From positions 3,655,001 to 3,719,000 of the forward strand of contig CP011265.1 in NCBI GenBank assembly GCA_000972765.1: 64,000 nt of DNA, written 5' to 3'. Below the pieces are notes generated by a model that was not told where the DNA came from, made no database searches, and saw only the letters and a list, made by a program, of their open reading frames with translations. The translations under genes were made by a program, and so were the position numbers. This DNA is from Verrucomicrobia bacterium IMCC26134. GTDB taxonomy: Bacteria; Verrucomicrobiota; Verrucomicrobiia; Opitutales; Opitutaceae. Below are positions 55,003-62,788 of the stretch, piece by piece (the stretch's first letter is position 1; each line of letters opens with the position of its first letter).

Positions 55003-56847
55003 TCACCACCAAAGCTTGAGGCGCAGGAAGTCGATCAGTCGGTGCGTGGCGATCCACGCCAGAGTGCGGCGGGGGCTGTCCACCTTGGCCACTCCGCTCA
55101 TGCCGGGACGAAGCCAGTCGGCGCGTTGACCGGTGAGACGGCCGCGCACCACAAACACATTGCCTTCGCGCTCAACCTGCGCGGCCGGTTCGATGCGTTC
55201 GACCTCGACCGCGAAGGTATCCTCCGGCCGGGTGGTGAACGCGATCTGAGACTGTTTGCTGCCAGCGATCAGGTCCACGTCTCGCTCCGGCACACGCATC
55301 TCAACGTAAAGACCCTCGAGACGCGAAACCTTCATCAGCACATCCCCGGAGCGCACTGGGGCGCCGAAACGCTCACGCAAGTCGCCGTCCACCACGACGC
55401 CGTCAAAGGGCGCGCGCATCTCAGCGCGGGCAAGGCGATACTCGATAAGCTCCAAGCGAGCCTCGGCCTGGGCCTGGGCGGCACGGGCGGCACGAAGATC
55501 GGCGAGCTTTTGATCGGCCTCGGCGCGCTCGGCTTCGCTGGCGTAACGCTGGCGCTCGGCACGGGCGGCGGCGCGCTCGACCAGCAAATCGCTTCGATCC
55601 AAGCTAAGCAAAAGATCTCCGGCATGGACGAGATCACCCGGGCGGACATTGACCGCGCCTAGATAACCGTCGAACGGTGCGGGCAGATGCAAAAGGGCCT
55701 CGGCGCGCATGATGAAGTTGGCGTTTACGCGATAAGGCAAGGGCACGAACAGCGAAAATGCCAGCGCCACCGCGCCCGCGATGGCGCCGACCTTGATCCA
55801 AGTCTGCTTCGGCCCGAGGAAATTTGCCAACCAGGCCCTCGCGGCGGCGGCCCAGCGAATGCCGAACCAACGATCATTGCGATACAGGTCATCGAGACGG
55901 CGGGCCACCTGGTCGGCGACCACCCGTAGCGCGAGCGCCTCGCCTTCAGTGAAAACCGCCCCGGCTTCACCGCGCTCCAGGGTGAGCACGCCGCGACCTT
56001 CGCCATCGACCCTTAGGGGCACGGACAGGATCGCGCCCAGACGCTCGACGCCGACATAGATTTCATGGTCACGCTTCACCGCATCGCTGCCAGCCCAGCT
56101 CGGTAAAGTGATCTCCTCATCCTGCTCAGCGGACTCTTCCATGCAGGCCTCGAGTTTCTGCACCACGTCCATGCGGCGCTCAAAACGGTCGGTGCCGCTA
56201 ACCGCCTTTACGCGAATGATCGTGCCCTCTCGCCAGCCGAGGCTGACACGCGTGCAGACATGGCGGGCGGCGAGTTCGTTGACCAAGGCCATCGCCACCG
56301 ATATGAAGCGGGTATGAATGTTGGTCGCGGCGAGCACCTCTAGGGCTTGGGCGTAGTTTAACACATCCTGACGGACGCGCTCCAGCTGTCGCTGCCTTTG
56401 GTAAAGCAAAGGCGTATCCGTAGCCAATCGCAGCACAGAGGCGGCGAGCTCCAGATCCTCCATGTGACCTGGACTCAAGGCAACCGCCAGCACGCAGGCG
56501 TCCGCCGCTTCGCCGGTCGCAAGCGCCAGCAATAACAAGCCGGGGTCTCCGTCCGCCAAAGACGGGGACATAAACGTTCCGTCGCGCACCGAACGGGTAG
56601 CGCCATCGGCAAAATCGGGCGTTTGCACACCAAAAGGGAAATCCCGCGCCTCCGGCCAGCTCGCGGCCGTGCGCCAGACGCCCTCGGCAAGGACCATCAC
56701 CCGCGTCGGTGCTCCTCCCGCCAACTCGGCGCAGGTCCGGGCAAAGAGAGCCCAAAATGATTTAACCGGACCATCAAACAAACGGCACGTCTCTAAACGC
56801 GCATAGGTTTCACTGGACGATGGGCCGAATCGGTTGAAAGACTTCAT
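55003..56847 (-). CDS. GAF-domain / HlyD-like inner-membrane adaptor
   Basis: The product is 614 residues. The N-terminal ~345 residues appear cytoplasmic: an unassigned segment (1-150) and a helix lead into a GAF-like domain (about 170-320; 'LGAILSVPLRVDGEGRGVLTLER' is the typical core). One membrane helix follows (about 350-371). The periplasmic part is HlyD-like, with lipoyl half 'HLPAPFDGYLG', an Ala/Arg/Glu-rich coiled coil (about 420-470), second half 'MRAPFDGVVVDGDL', a beta-barrel and 'LRPGMSGVAKVD' near the end. GAF domains sense small ligands or mediate dimerisation. Here the domain could gate or recruit the cytoplasmic motor (inference). It is the first gene of the minus-strand cluster, divergent from the TolC-like gene. 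The start is ATG at 56,847. Confidence 0.9.
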   Translation of the reverse strand: MKSFNRFGPSSSETYARLETCRLFDGPVKSFWALFARTCAELAGGAPTRVMVLAEGVWRTAASWPEARDFPFGVQTPDFADGATRSVRDGTFMSPSLADGDPGLLLLALATGEAADACVLAVALSPGHMEDLELAASVLRLATDTPLLYQRQRQLERVRQDVLNYAQALEVLAATNIHTRFISVAMALVNELAARHVCTRVSLGWREGTIIRVKAVSGTDRFERRMDVVQKLEACMEESAEQDEEITLPSWAGSDAVKRDHEIYVGVERLGAILSVPLRVDGEGRGVLTLERGEAGAVFTEGEALALRVVADQVARRLDDLYRNDRWFGIRWAAAARAWLANFLGPKQTWIKVGAIAGAVALAFSLFVPLPYRVNANFIMRAEALLHLPAPFDGYLGAVNVRPGDLVHAGDLLLSLDRSDLLVERAAARAERQRYASEAERAEADQKLADLRAARAAQAQAEARLELIEYRLARAEMRAPFDGVVVDGDLRERFGAPVRSGDVLMKVSRLEGLYVEMRVPERDVDLIAGSKQSQIAFTTRPEDTFAVEVERIEPAAQVEREGNVFVVRGRLTGQRADWLRPGMSGVAKVDSPRRTLAWIATHRLIDFLRLKLWW

Positions 56848-57102
56848 GCTATAGTGTTAAATTCCTATGAATGCGGCAAAATCAAGGTATGCGGGAGGGG
56901 GAAATGCGACACCAATCCCAAAACCCATGCTGCTTATTTAACCCTAGGCAAAAACAAACGATTTTTACCATGATATATCATAAACGCCTTGCTCGGATTT
57001 ACATCGCGCTCTTTGCAACCCCTTGTCTCTACAATTGCCTTTGCTGACACAGATCCTTGCGCTCCTTGCCTCGTCCTTTAAATACCACCTTAACTCGTTC
57101 CC
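56848..57102. promoter_or_regulatory. Divergent promoter region between the secretion operons
   Basis: These 255 bp separate two divergent transcription units, so promoters for both must lie here or nearby. The region is AT-richer than the genes beside it. It contains the perfect 12-bp palindrome ATGATATATCAT (56,970-56,981). I cannot assign -35/-10 boxes with confidence. No ORF of substance is present. Confidence 0.6.
56970..56981. promoter_or_regulatory. Perfect 12-bp palindrome, candidate operator
   Basis: ATGATATATCAT is its own reverse complement. It lies 122 bp from the start of the GAF-HlyD gene and 121 bp from the start of the TolC-like gene, almost exactly in the centre. A shared regulator site for both operons is possible. 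A single AT-rich 12-mer can also occur by chance. Confidence 0.35.
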
Positions 57103-58653
57103 ATGTCTATACCCGCCAAAAACACCCTACTTTATCTAAGCCTCATCACTGCCTCAGGTCTGTCATATGCAGAAGAGGCCGTGCCAATTACCCTTCAAGA
57201 TCTTATCGTCAGTGCCATTAACACCAACCTCGAGCTGAGCGCCCACCGCCTCGATCCCGCCATCCAGCAAAATCGCCTGGACGGAGCGAAGGCATCCTTC
57301 GATCCCACCTGGGTGGGCGGTTACTCCTACTCCAGCAGCGAACGTCCGCAAAACTACAAACCCTCCGCCACCGCCACCGGACGCTACGCACCTCTTTACA
57401 ACGAGGATATCGTTAGGGTGCAAACCGGCTTATCCGGCCGCCTGCCCTTCGGCACCCAATACGAACTGCTCACCGGCGTCGATCATACCTCCAGCACCAC
57501 AATCAATACCCCGGGCAACGGTTTCAGCACCGCCAGCGCCATGTTCAGGCCTGAATTCGTCTCCACCTCCACCCTGACTGTCACCCAACCCTTGCTCCGT
57601 GATTTTGGTTTCGCCGCCAATCTGGCCGAGGTGCGCCTGCAGCGCTCCAACCTGCGTTCTTCGCAACACGAGCTCACCTCCACCGCCCTCAAAATTATCC
57701 GCGATACCGCCTCGGCCTACTACGAGATGGTTTTCGCGCAGGAAAACATCCGCGTCAAAGAAGAGGCCGTCGCCGTCGCCGAAGCCCTCGTCCGCGACAA
57801 CCAGCGCCGCGTCGACGAAGGACGCATGTCACCCATCGATGTCACCCAGGCTCAATCCCGCCTCTCCGAGTCAAAGGAGGAATTGCTCCTCGCCAACAAC
57901 TTCCTCTCCCAGCGCCGCAACACCCTGATCGAGCTCACCAGGGATAATTTCAAATTCGATGACCCGGCCTTCACCGTGGACCCGTCGTTCATCGTCCGCG
58001 AAGCCCCGGAGATCGCTCGTGATGCCTCTCTGGCCGCCCTCTTCGAACATAACCCCACCTACCTCGGCAGCATCGAAGCAACCAAAGGCGAAGACATCCG
58101 CATTGCCTACGCCAAAAACCAGAACTGGCCACGCGTCGACCTCAAGGCCTCCTTCGGCTACAATGGTCTCAACAACAGCTACAGCCGCGCCTATGACGAC
58201 TACGGAAACCGCGACCAACCCAGCTTCAGTCTCGGTGTTGTTGTCAACGTCCCCATCGGAAACCGCGCCGGCCGCGCCCGCGTCGCCGAGGCCCTGAACC
58301 GTAAACGCCAGGCCCTCCTGAATCTCAAGCGCACCGAGGTCGTCCTGCTCAGCGCCTTTGACACCGCCCAGCGCGATATTACCAACGCCGCCGAGCGCAG
58401 CCGCCTCGTCAAGGACACCGTCAAGCTCGCCGCAGCCGGCCTCGACGCGCAGCAACGCATCCTCGGCTCCGGCAAGACCACCAGCTACGAGGTCGCCCAG
58501 GCCCAACGCGACCTCAGCCAGGCTCGCTCCCGCGAGCTCGCCACCTTGGTGGACCTGAACAAGTCCATCGCCCAATTCCAATTCGTGCTCGGCACCCTCC
58601 CCGAGCATCTCCGGGTCAACCTCGACACCGCCGAGGATAAACCCACCCGCTAA
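57103..58653 (+). CDS. TolC-family outer-membrane efflux/secretion protein
   Basis: The product is 516 residues, a normal length for the family. The signal peptide is residues 1-23 (hydrophobic 'LLYLSLITASG', cleavage near S-Y-A). Two OEP-type helical halves are visible (about 30-290 and 300-500), with the typical 'RDTASAYYEMVFAQENIRV' and 'RVDEGRMSPIDVTQAQSRL' helices in the first. A related 'ILGSGKTTSYEVAQAQRDL' segment is in the second. TolC proteins form a trimeric duct through the outer membrane and periplasm used by type I secretion and efflux pumps. The gene is followed after 25 bp by a small adaptor and is divergent from the GAF-HlyD/M50/SecA-like cluster, so it may be the outer exit of that system. 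It could instead serve an unrelated efflux pump encoded elsewhere. Confidence 0.93.
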   Translation: MSIPAKNTLLYLSLITASGLSYAEEAVPITLQDLIVSAINTNLELSAHRLDPAIQQNRLDGAKASFDPTWVGGYSYSSSERPQNYKPSATATGRYAPLYNEDIVRVQTGLSGRLPFGTQYELLTGVDHTSSTTINTPGNGFSTASAMFRPEFVSTSTLTVTQPLLRDFGFAANLAEVRLQRSNLRSSQHELTSTALKIIRDTASAYYEMVFAQENIRVKEEAVAVAEALVRDNQRRVDEGRMSPIDVTQAQSRLSESKEELLLANNFLSQRRNTLIELTRDNFKFDDPAFTVDPSFIVREAPEIARDASLAALFEHNPTYLGSIEATKGEDIRIAYAKNQNWPRVDLKASFGYNGLNNSYSRAYDDYGNRDQPSFSLGVVVNVPIGNRAGRARVAEALNRKRQALLNLKRTEVVLLSAFDTAQRDITNAAERSRLVKDTVKLAAAGLDAQQRILGSGKTTSYEVAQAQRDLSQARSRELATLVDLNKSIAQFQFVLGTLPEHLRVNLDTAEDKPTR

Positions 58654-58678
58654 GCGTCCTCGCCTCCCCCACCCTACC

Positions 58679-59416
58679 ATGCCTTCCCTCGCCCGCGCCC
58701 TGAGCTCATCTCTGCCCGTCCTGTGCTTCATCAGCTCTCTCAACGCCGCTCCCGGCCGTTTCGACGGCCTCGTGCTGCCCTTCAAGGAGGTTGTCATCTC
58801 CTCGCCCGTTCAAAGCACCCTCACCGCCCTCCCGCTCAAGGAAGGCGATACCGTGCGCGCGGGCGATACCGTCGCGAAGCTCTTCAGTCGCATCGAAGAA
58901 CTGGACATGCAGCGTGCCAAGGCCGCCCTCCAGAAAAAAGAGTTCGATAATAAAAGCGCCGCCAACCTCTACGCCGACAAGATCATCTCCGAGGACGAGG
59001 CCCTAAAGAATAAGATAGAGCTCGATCTCGCCAAACTCCAATACGAGCAGGCCATGGAGCTCTTCCGCTTGCGCACCGTCACCGCCCCCATCGACGGCCT
59101 CATCGTCGAGCGCAACCGAGAGGTCGGCGAGACGGTCAGCGCCGCCCAGCCCCTCATCCGCCTCGTCGATATCTCCCGTCTCTACGTCCAGTTCTATGTT
59201 CGCGCGGAAGATGCCGGCGCCCTCCGCGTTGGACAGACGTTGGATGTCCGTTGCCCCGTCGCCGATGCCAACCGCGTGTTCCGCGGCGCGGTGGACTTCA
59301 TCGACCCGCGCGTCGACGCCGCCAGTGGGCTCATGCGCGTAAAGATCCTCCTCGATAACAAAGACGCCTCGCTCAAGCCCGGCCTCCGCGCCGAGGTGAC
59401 GCCTCCGGTGTCCTGA
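58679..59416 (+). CDS. Small periplasmic HlyD/RND-type adaptor
   Basis: The product is 245 residues, shorter than usual adaptors (about 330-420). A signal peptide is present at about 1-24 (ends L-N-A-A). A first lipoyl half ('LTALPLKEGDTVRAGDTVAKL') is followed by a short helical hairpin (about 75-125), a second half ('TVTAPIDGLIVERNREVGETV'), then a beta-barrel ending in 'GLMRVKILLDNKDASLKPGL'. There is no membrane helix beyond the signal. It starts 25 bp after the TolC-like gene (context TACCATG) and shares its terminator. Its role would be to seal TolC to inner-membrane partners. No RND pump or ABC transporter gene is adjacent, so the partner may be the HlyD-like proteins of the divergent cluster. 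Confidence 0.9.
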   Translation: MPSLARALSSSLPVLCFISSLNAAPGRFDGLVLPFKEVVISSPVQSTLTALPLKEGDTVRAGDTVAKLFSRIEELDMQRAKAALQKKEFDNKSAANLYADKIISEDEALKNKIELDLAKLQYEQAMELFRLRTVTAPIDGLIVERNREVGETVSAAQPLIRLVDISRLYVQFYVRAEDAGALRVGQTLDVRCPVADANRVFRGAVDFIDPRVDAASGLMRVKILLDNKDASLKPGLRAEVTPPVS

Positions 59417-59438
59417 ACGGGCATATCGCCGACCGCAA

Positions 59439-59470
59439 AAAAAGCCCCGTCTTCTAGGAAGGGGCTTTTT
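59439..59470. terminator. Bidirectional rho-independent terminator
   Basis: The stem AAAAAGCCCC / GGGGCTTTTT with a 12-nt loop gives a T-run in both directions. It lies 22 bp after the adaptor stop and 33 bp beyond the end of the convergent ABC-F gene, so it probably ends both transcripts. Confidence 0.9.
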
Positions 59471-59503
59471 GATGCGCGCCGCGCGGCAATACCGCAGCAA
59501 GGC

Positions 59504-61366
59504 CTAAGGTTTTTCCATCTCGCCGAGCTTTGTCGCCGCCGCATCCCATTCCGCGGTCGCCTGTGCGATCAAATCGGTCGTGGCGGTGAGTTCGCGGTTC
59601 AAGTGGTGAAATTTTCCCTTGTCCGCATAAGTGCCCGGATCTTCAAGCGCCGTCGTGATCTCGGACTGCTTGCGCTCCAGCTCGACCACCTTCTTTTCCA
59701 ACTGGCCGACTTGTTCGCGAAATTTACGAATCTCGCTCGATGAGGGCTTGGCCGCCTTGGGCGCGGCAGCGGCAACAACCGGAGCAGCCTTCGCTGCGGT
59801 CGGACGGGCATCGGTAAAGCCCGCCGTCAGCGCGGCGCGGGCGTTGGTAGCCTTGGATTTCTCCAGGTAATAATCATAGTTACCCGAATAGGAGGTCAGG
59901 CGGCCGCTGTGCACGTGCAGCACCGTCTCGGCCAGCGAGCGGATGAAGTGCACGTCGTGGGAAATGAAAACCAGTGTGCCGGTGAAGCCCTTGAGCGCAC
60001 CGATCATCGCGTCGATCGAGGCGATGTCCAAGTGCGTCGTCGGCTCGTCCATGAGCAGCAAATTCGGCGGATCGACCAGCAAGCGGGCCAGATTGAGGCG
60101 GGATTTTTCACCGCCCGAGAGCACGCCGACTTTCTTATGCACGTCGTCCTTGCGGAAGAGAAAGCTGCCAAGGATGGCGCGGGCTTGCTGCTCGGTGAGC
60201 TGGTTCTCGTTCGTGCGCAGCTCCATCATCATCTCGAAGACGCTGGCGTCTTCTCGCAACGTGTCGGTGCGTTGCTGGGCGAAGTAACCCGCGGTGACGT
60301 TGGTGCCGAGTTCGCGCTCGCCGCCCTGAAAGGCGAGGTTGCCGGCTAGTATTTTAAGGAGGGTGGATTTACCCGCACCGTTCGGGCCGACGAGCACTAT
60401 GCGCTGGCCGCGCTCGGCGATGAAGTTGAGATCCGAATACACCACGTGCTGGCCGTAAGCCTGGCGAACGTGTTTGAGCTCGATGACTTTTAAACCGGAG
60501 CGCACGGGCTGGGGAAATTTGAAGTTGATGCGCTTCAGCTCCTCGGTGGGTTCCTCGACCGCGGCGTCCTTGAGTCGCTCGATCTGCTTCTCCTTCGACT
60601 TGGCGCGCGAAGCCATCGAGGCCTTGGCGCCGAAGCGGTCCACGAACACCTGCAAGTGCGCGATCTCGCGCTGCTGGTTCTTAAACTGCGCGAGCTGCTG
60701 CTCCTTACGGGCCTCCTTTTCCGTCAGGAAATTATCATAGTTGCCGTGGTAGTAATGGAGCGTGCCGGCGCGCAGCTCGAGCATGCCGGTGCAGAGCGCA
60801 TTCAGGAAGGCACGGTCGTGGGAGATCACCACGAGTCCGCCCGGATAGCGCGTGAGATAGTCCTGAAACCAGAGCAGGGCCTCCAGATCGAGATGGTTCG
60901 TCGGCTCGTCGAGCAACAGCAGCGCCGGCTCGGCGACGAGCAGGCGGGCGAGATGGGCGCGCATCACCCAGCCGCCGGAAAAGGTCTTGGCCTGTTTGTC
61001 GGCATCGCCTTCTTTGAAGCCGAGACCGGCCAGAATGATGCGGGCGCGGGGCTCAAGGGTGTAGTCGATGTCGTAGTTGTCCTCGGTCGGCTCGAGGGCC
61101 TTGCCGGAGGTGGCGATGGTGAGGATGGTCTCGTCGCCGGCCGGGGCTGATTCCTGCGGCAGGTAGCCGAAATCGGCGCCTCGCTCCCACTCGATCGTTC
61201 CCGTGTCGGGCCGTTCCTCGCCGAGGATGAGCCCAAAAAGGGTGGATTTGCCTGCGCCGTTAGGGCCGACGAGGCCGAGCCGGTCGGTGCGCGCGACAAA
61301 CAATGATACCTCGGAAAACAGCTCGCGGGTGCCGTAGGACTTGGAAACGTCTGCGATGGTCAGCAT
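59504..61366 (-). CDS. ABC-F family ATPase (ribosome-associated type)
   Basis: The product is 620 residues with two ABC ATPase domains and no membrane segments. Walker A GPNGAGKST is at 34-42 and again at about 344-352. The signatures are 'TFSGGWVMR' and 'VLSGGEKSR'; the Walker B regions are 'LLLLDEPTNHLDLE' and 'LLLMDEPTTHLDIA'. The charged ABC-F linker lies between the domains, and a C-terminal Ala-rich linker plus coiled coil covers about 525-620. ABC-F proteins of the YheS/Uup type act on the ribosome. I chose the ATG at 61,366 (MLTIADVSKSYG, the usual family beginning). An in-frame ATG at 61,468 would add 34 residues that do not look like the family. It is divergent from the deoxyhypusine-synthase-like gene. 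Confidence 0.93.
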   Translation of the reverse strand: MLTIADVSKSYGTRELFSEVSLFVARTDRLGLVGPNGAGKSTLFGLILGEERPDTGTIEWERGADFGYLPQESAPAGDETILTIATSGKALEPTEDNYDIDYTLEPRARIILAGLGFKEGDADKQAKTFSGGWVMRAHLARLLVAEPALLLLDEPTNHLDLEALLWFQDYLTRYPGGLVVISHDRAFLNALCTGMLELRAGTLHYYHGNYDNFLTEKEARKEQQLAQFKNQQREIAHLQVFVDRFGAKASMASRAKSKEKQIERLKDAAVEEPTEELKRINFKFPQPVRSGLKVIELKHVRQAYGQHVVYSDLNFIAERGQRIVLVGPNGAGKSTLLKILAGNLAFQGGERELGTNVTAGYFAQQRTDTLREDASVFEMMMELRTNENQLTEQQARAILGSFLFRKDDVHKKVGVLSGGEKSRLNLARLLVDPPNLLLMDEPTTHLDIASIDAMIGALKGFTGTLVFISHDVHFIRSLAETVLHVHSGRLTSYSGNYDYYLEKSKATNARAALTAGFTDARPTAAKAAPVVAAAAPKAAKPSSSEIRKFREQVGQLEKKVVELERKQSEITTALEDPGTYADKGKFHHLNRELTATTDLIAQATAEWDAAATKLGEMEKP

Positions 61367-61479
61367 GTGAAACCGAGCAAAAGATGCATTGTAGCGGCTC
61401 GGCGCAACAAAAAGCCCTCGCAAGCGGCCGGAGCTCATTTCCCGCCACCCGAGGATTTTTTGTGGCATCGCCCACGCTT

Positions 61480-61501
61480 CCGCCCCTCACTGGCGGTTTT
61501 T
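61480..61501 (+). promoter_or_regulatory. Small GC hairpin plus T-run in the leader of the deoxyhypusine-synthase-like gene
   Basis: CCGCC-CCTCACT-GGCGG followed by five T's ends 19 bp before the ATG at 61,521. It has the shape of a weak terminator or attenuator in a very short leader. The stem is only 5 bp, so chance is possible. The 154-bp divergent region (61,367-61,520) otherwise shows nothing that I can name. Confidence 0.3.
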
Positions 61502-61520
61502 CACAAAACCCACCACGACC

Positions 61521-62582
61521 ATGGCCCACAAAGTCAAAGCCGCCAAACGCCAGACCCTCCTCACCGAGCTCATCAACGCCAAGCTCGCCGCCAAAAAGGG
61601 CCCGATCTCGCAGTTCCTTGCCCACCACTACCGTCATTTCAACGCCGCCGCGCTGATCGACTCCGCCAAGGGCTACGAGGCCCACCTCAAGGCGGGGGGC
61701 AAGATGCTCGTCACCCTCGCCGGCGCCATGTCCACCGCCGAGCTCGGCCTCTCCCTCGCCGAAATGATCCGTCAGGACAAGGTCCACGCCATCGTCTGCA
61801 CCGGCGCCAACCTCGAAGAGGACATTTTTAATCTTGTCGCCCACGACTACTACGAGCGCGTCCCCGGCTACCGCGATCTCACCGCCGCCGACGAGCAGGC
61901 CCTGCTCGACCGCCATATGAACCGTGTCACCGACACGTGTATCCCCGAAGGCGAGGCCATGCGTCGCATCGAGTCCGCCGTCGCCGAGGAGTGGCTCGCC
62001 GCCGACAAGGCCGGCACACCGTTTTTCCCGCACGAGTTCATGTATAAGGTCCTCCGCACCGGCAAACTGAAGGCGAGCTACATGATCGACCCGAAGAACT
62101 CTTGGATGCTCGCAGCCTGCGAGAAGAACCTCCCCATCATCGTCCCCGGCTGGGAAGACTCCACGCTAGGCAACATGTATGCCGGCCGCGTCATCACCGG
62201 CGAGATCAAGAACGTCCACACCGTGCGCACCGGCATCGAATACATGGCCGTGCTGGCCGAGTGGTATACGAAGACCGCCAAGCTGCTCAAAAACGGCGAA
62301 GGCTCCATCGGCTTTTTCCAGATCGGCGGCGGTATCGCAGGTGATTTCCCGATCTGCGTCGTGCCCATGCTGCACCAGGATCTCGACCGTCCCGAGGTGC
62401 CACTCTGGGGTTATTTTTCCCAAATCAGTGACTCGACCACCAGCTACGGCAGTTACTCCGGCGCGGTGCCGAACGAGAAGATCACCTGGGGCAAGCTCGG
62501 GCAGAAAACCCCGAAGTTCATCGTCGAGTCCGATGCCACGATCGTCGCCCCGTTGATTTTCGCCTGGGTCCTCGGCCAGTAA
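61521..62582 (+). CDS. Deoxyhypusine synthase-family protein
   Basis: The product is 353 residues, close to eukaryotic deoxyhypusine synthase. Visible family features are 'TGANLEEDIFNL' (94-105), 'GWEDSTLGNMYAGRV' (210-224), 'GFFQIGGGIAGDF' (264-276), 'TTSYGSYSGAVPNEKITWGKL' (306-326) and 'ESDATIVAPLIFAWVL'. The lysine of W-G-K (Lys325) aligns with the catalytic lysine of the eukaryotic enzyme, which forms an enzyme-aminobutyl intermediate from spermidine with NAD. Bacteria have no eIF5A, so the acceptor here is probably a small amine (homospermidine-type chemistry) or an unknown protein. That is inference. The start is ATG with context GACCATG, and a strong terminator follows. Confidence 0.92.
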   Translation: MAHKVKAAKRQTLLTELINAKLAAKKGPISQFLAHHYRHFNAAALIDSAKGYEAHLKAGGKMLVTLAGAMSTAELGLSLAEMIRQDKVHAIVCTGANLEEDIFNLVAHDYYERVPGYRDLTAADEQALLDRHMNRVTDTCIPEGEAMRRIESAVAEEWLAADKAGTPFFPHEFMYKVLRTGKLKASYMIDPKNSWMLAACEKNLPIIVPGWEDSTLGNMYAGRVITGEIKNVHTVRTGIEYMAVLAEWYTKTAKLLKNGEGSIGFFQIGGGIAGDFPICVVPMLHQDLDRPEVPLWGYFSQISDSTTSYGSYSGAVPNEKITWGKLGQKTPKFIVESDATIVAPLIFAWVLGQ

Positions 62583-62617
62583 ATCGCTATTTTCCGACTG
62601 TTTCACTCCGTCACTCA

Positions 62618-62645
62618 GCCGCACCCTTACCGGTGCGGCTTTTTT
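62618..62645 (+). terminator. Rho-independent terminator
   Basis: The stem AGCCGCACC / GGTGCGGCT (9 bp) with a 6-nt loop, followed by T's, lies 36 bp after the stop of the deoxyhypusine-synthase-like gene. Confidence 0.92.
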
Positions 62646-62685
62646 ATGAACTACGTGCGGCAAATTCAGTAAAAGGGAATGAGTG

Positions 62686-62729
62686 GGTTTCTGACCTAGA
62701 AACCTTAGACGCGAAAACCTCACCTGAGG
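62686..62729 (-). terminator. Two small hairpins downstream of the membrane-protein gene
   Basis: On the minus strand, CCTCA-GG-TGAGG followed by TTTT (62,729-62,714) comes first. It is followed by a 7-bp perfect stem, GGTTTCT / AGAAACC (62,704-62,686). They lie 60-100 bp beyond the stop at 62,789 and could end that transcript. The first has only a 5-bp stem and the second has no T-run, so the call is tentative. Confidence 0.4.
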
Positions 62730-62788
62730 ATTTAGGATCGAAAAAAGGAACGCTACGAACTTTGAAGGCTGATTTTACGAGCCGAGCC

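Noticed and set aside
57871-58797. 308-codon minus-strand frame over the TolC-like gene
   Set aside because: The plus-strand frame encodes a complete TolC-family protein with a signal peptide; the antisense product is Gly/Ala/Glu-rich and has no features.
52782-59416. Classical type I secretion operon
   Set aside because: HlyD- and TolC-like genes are present but there is no HlyB-type ABC transporter. The only ABC gene nearby is a soluble ABC-F protein on a separate convergent transcript.
61367-61468. 34-residue N-terminal extension of the ABC-F protein
   Set aside because: It does not resemble the family, and the internal ATG gives the usual MLTI start.
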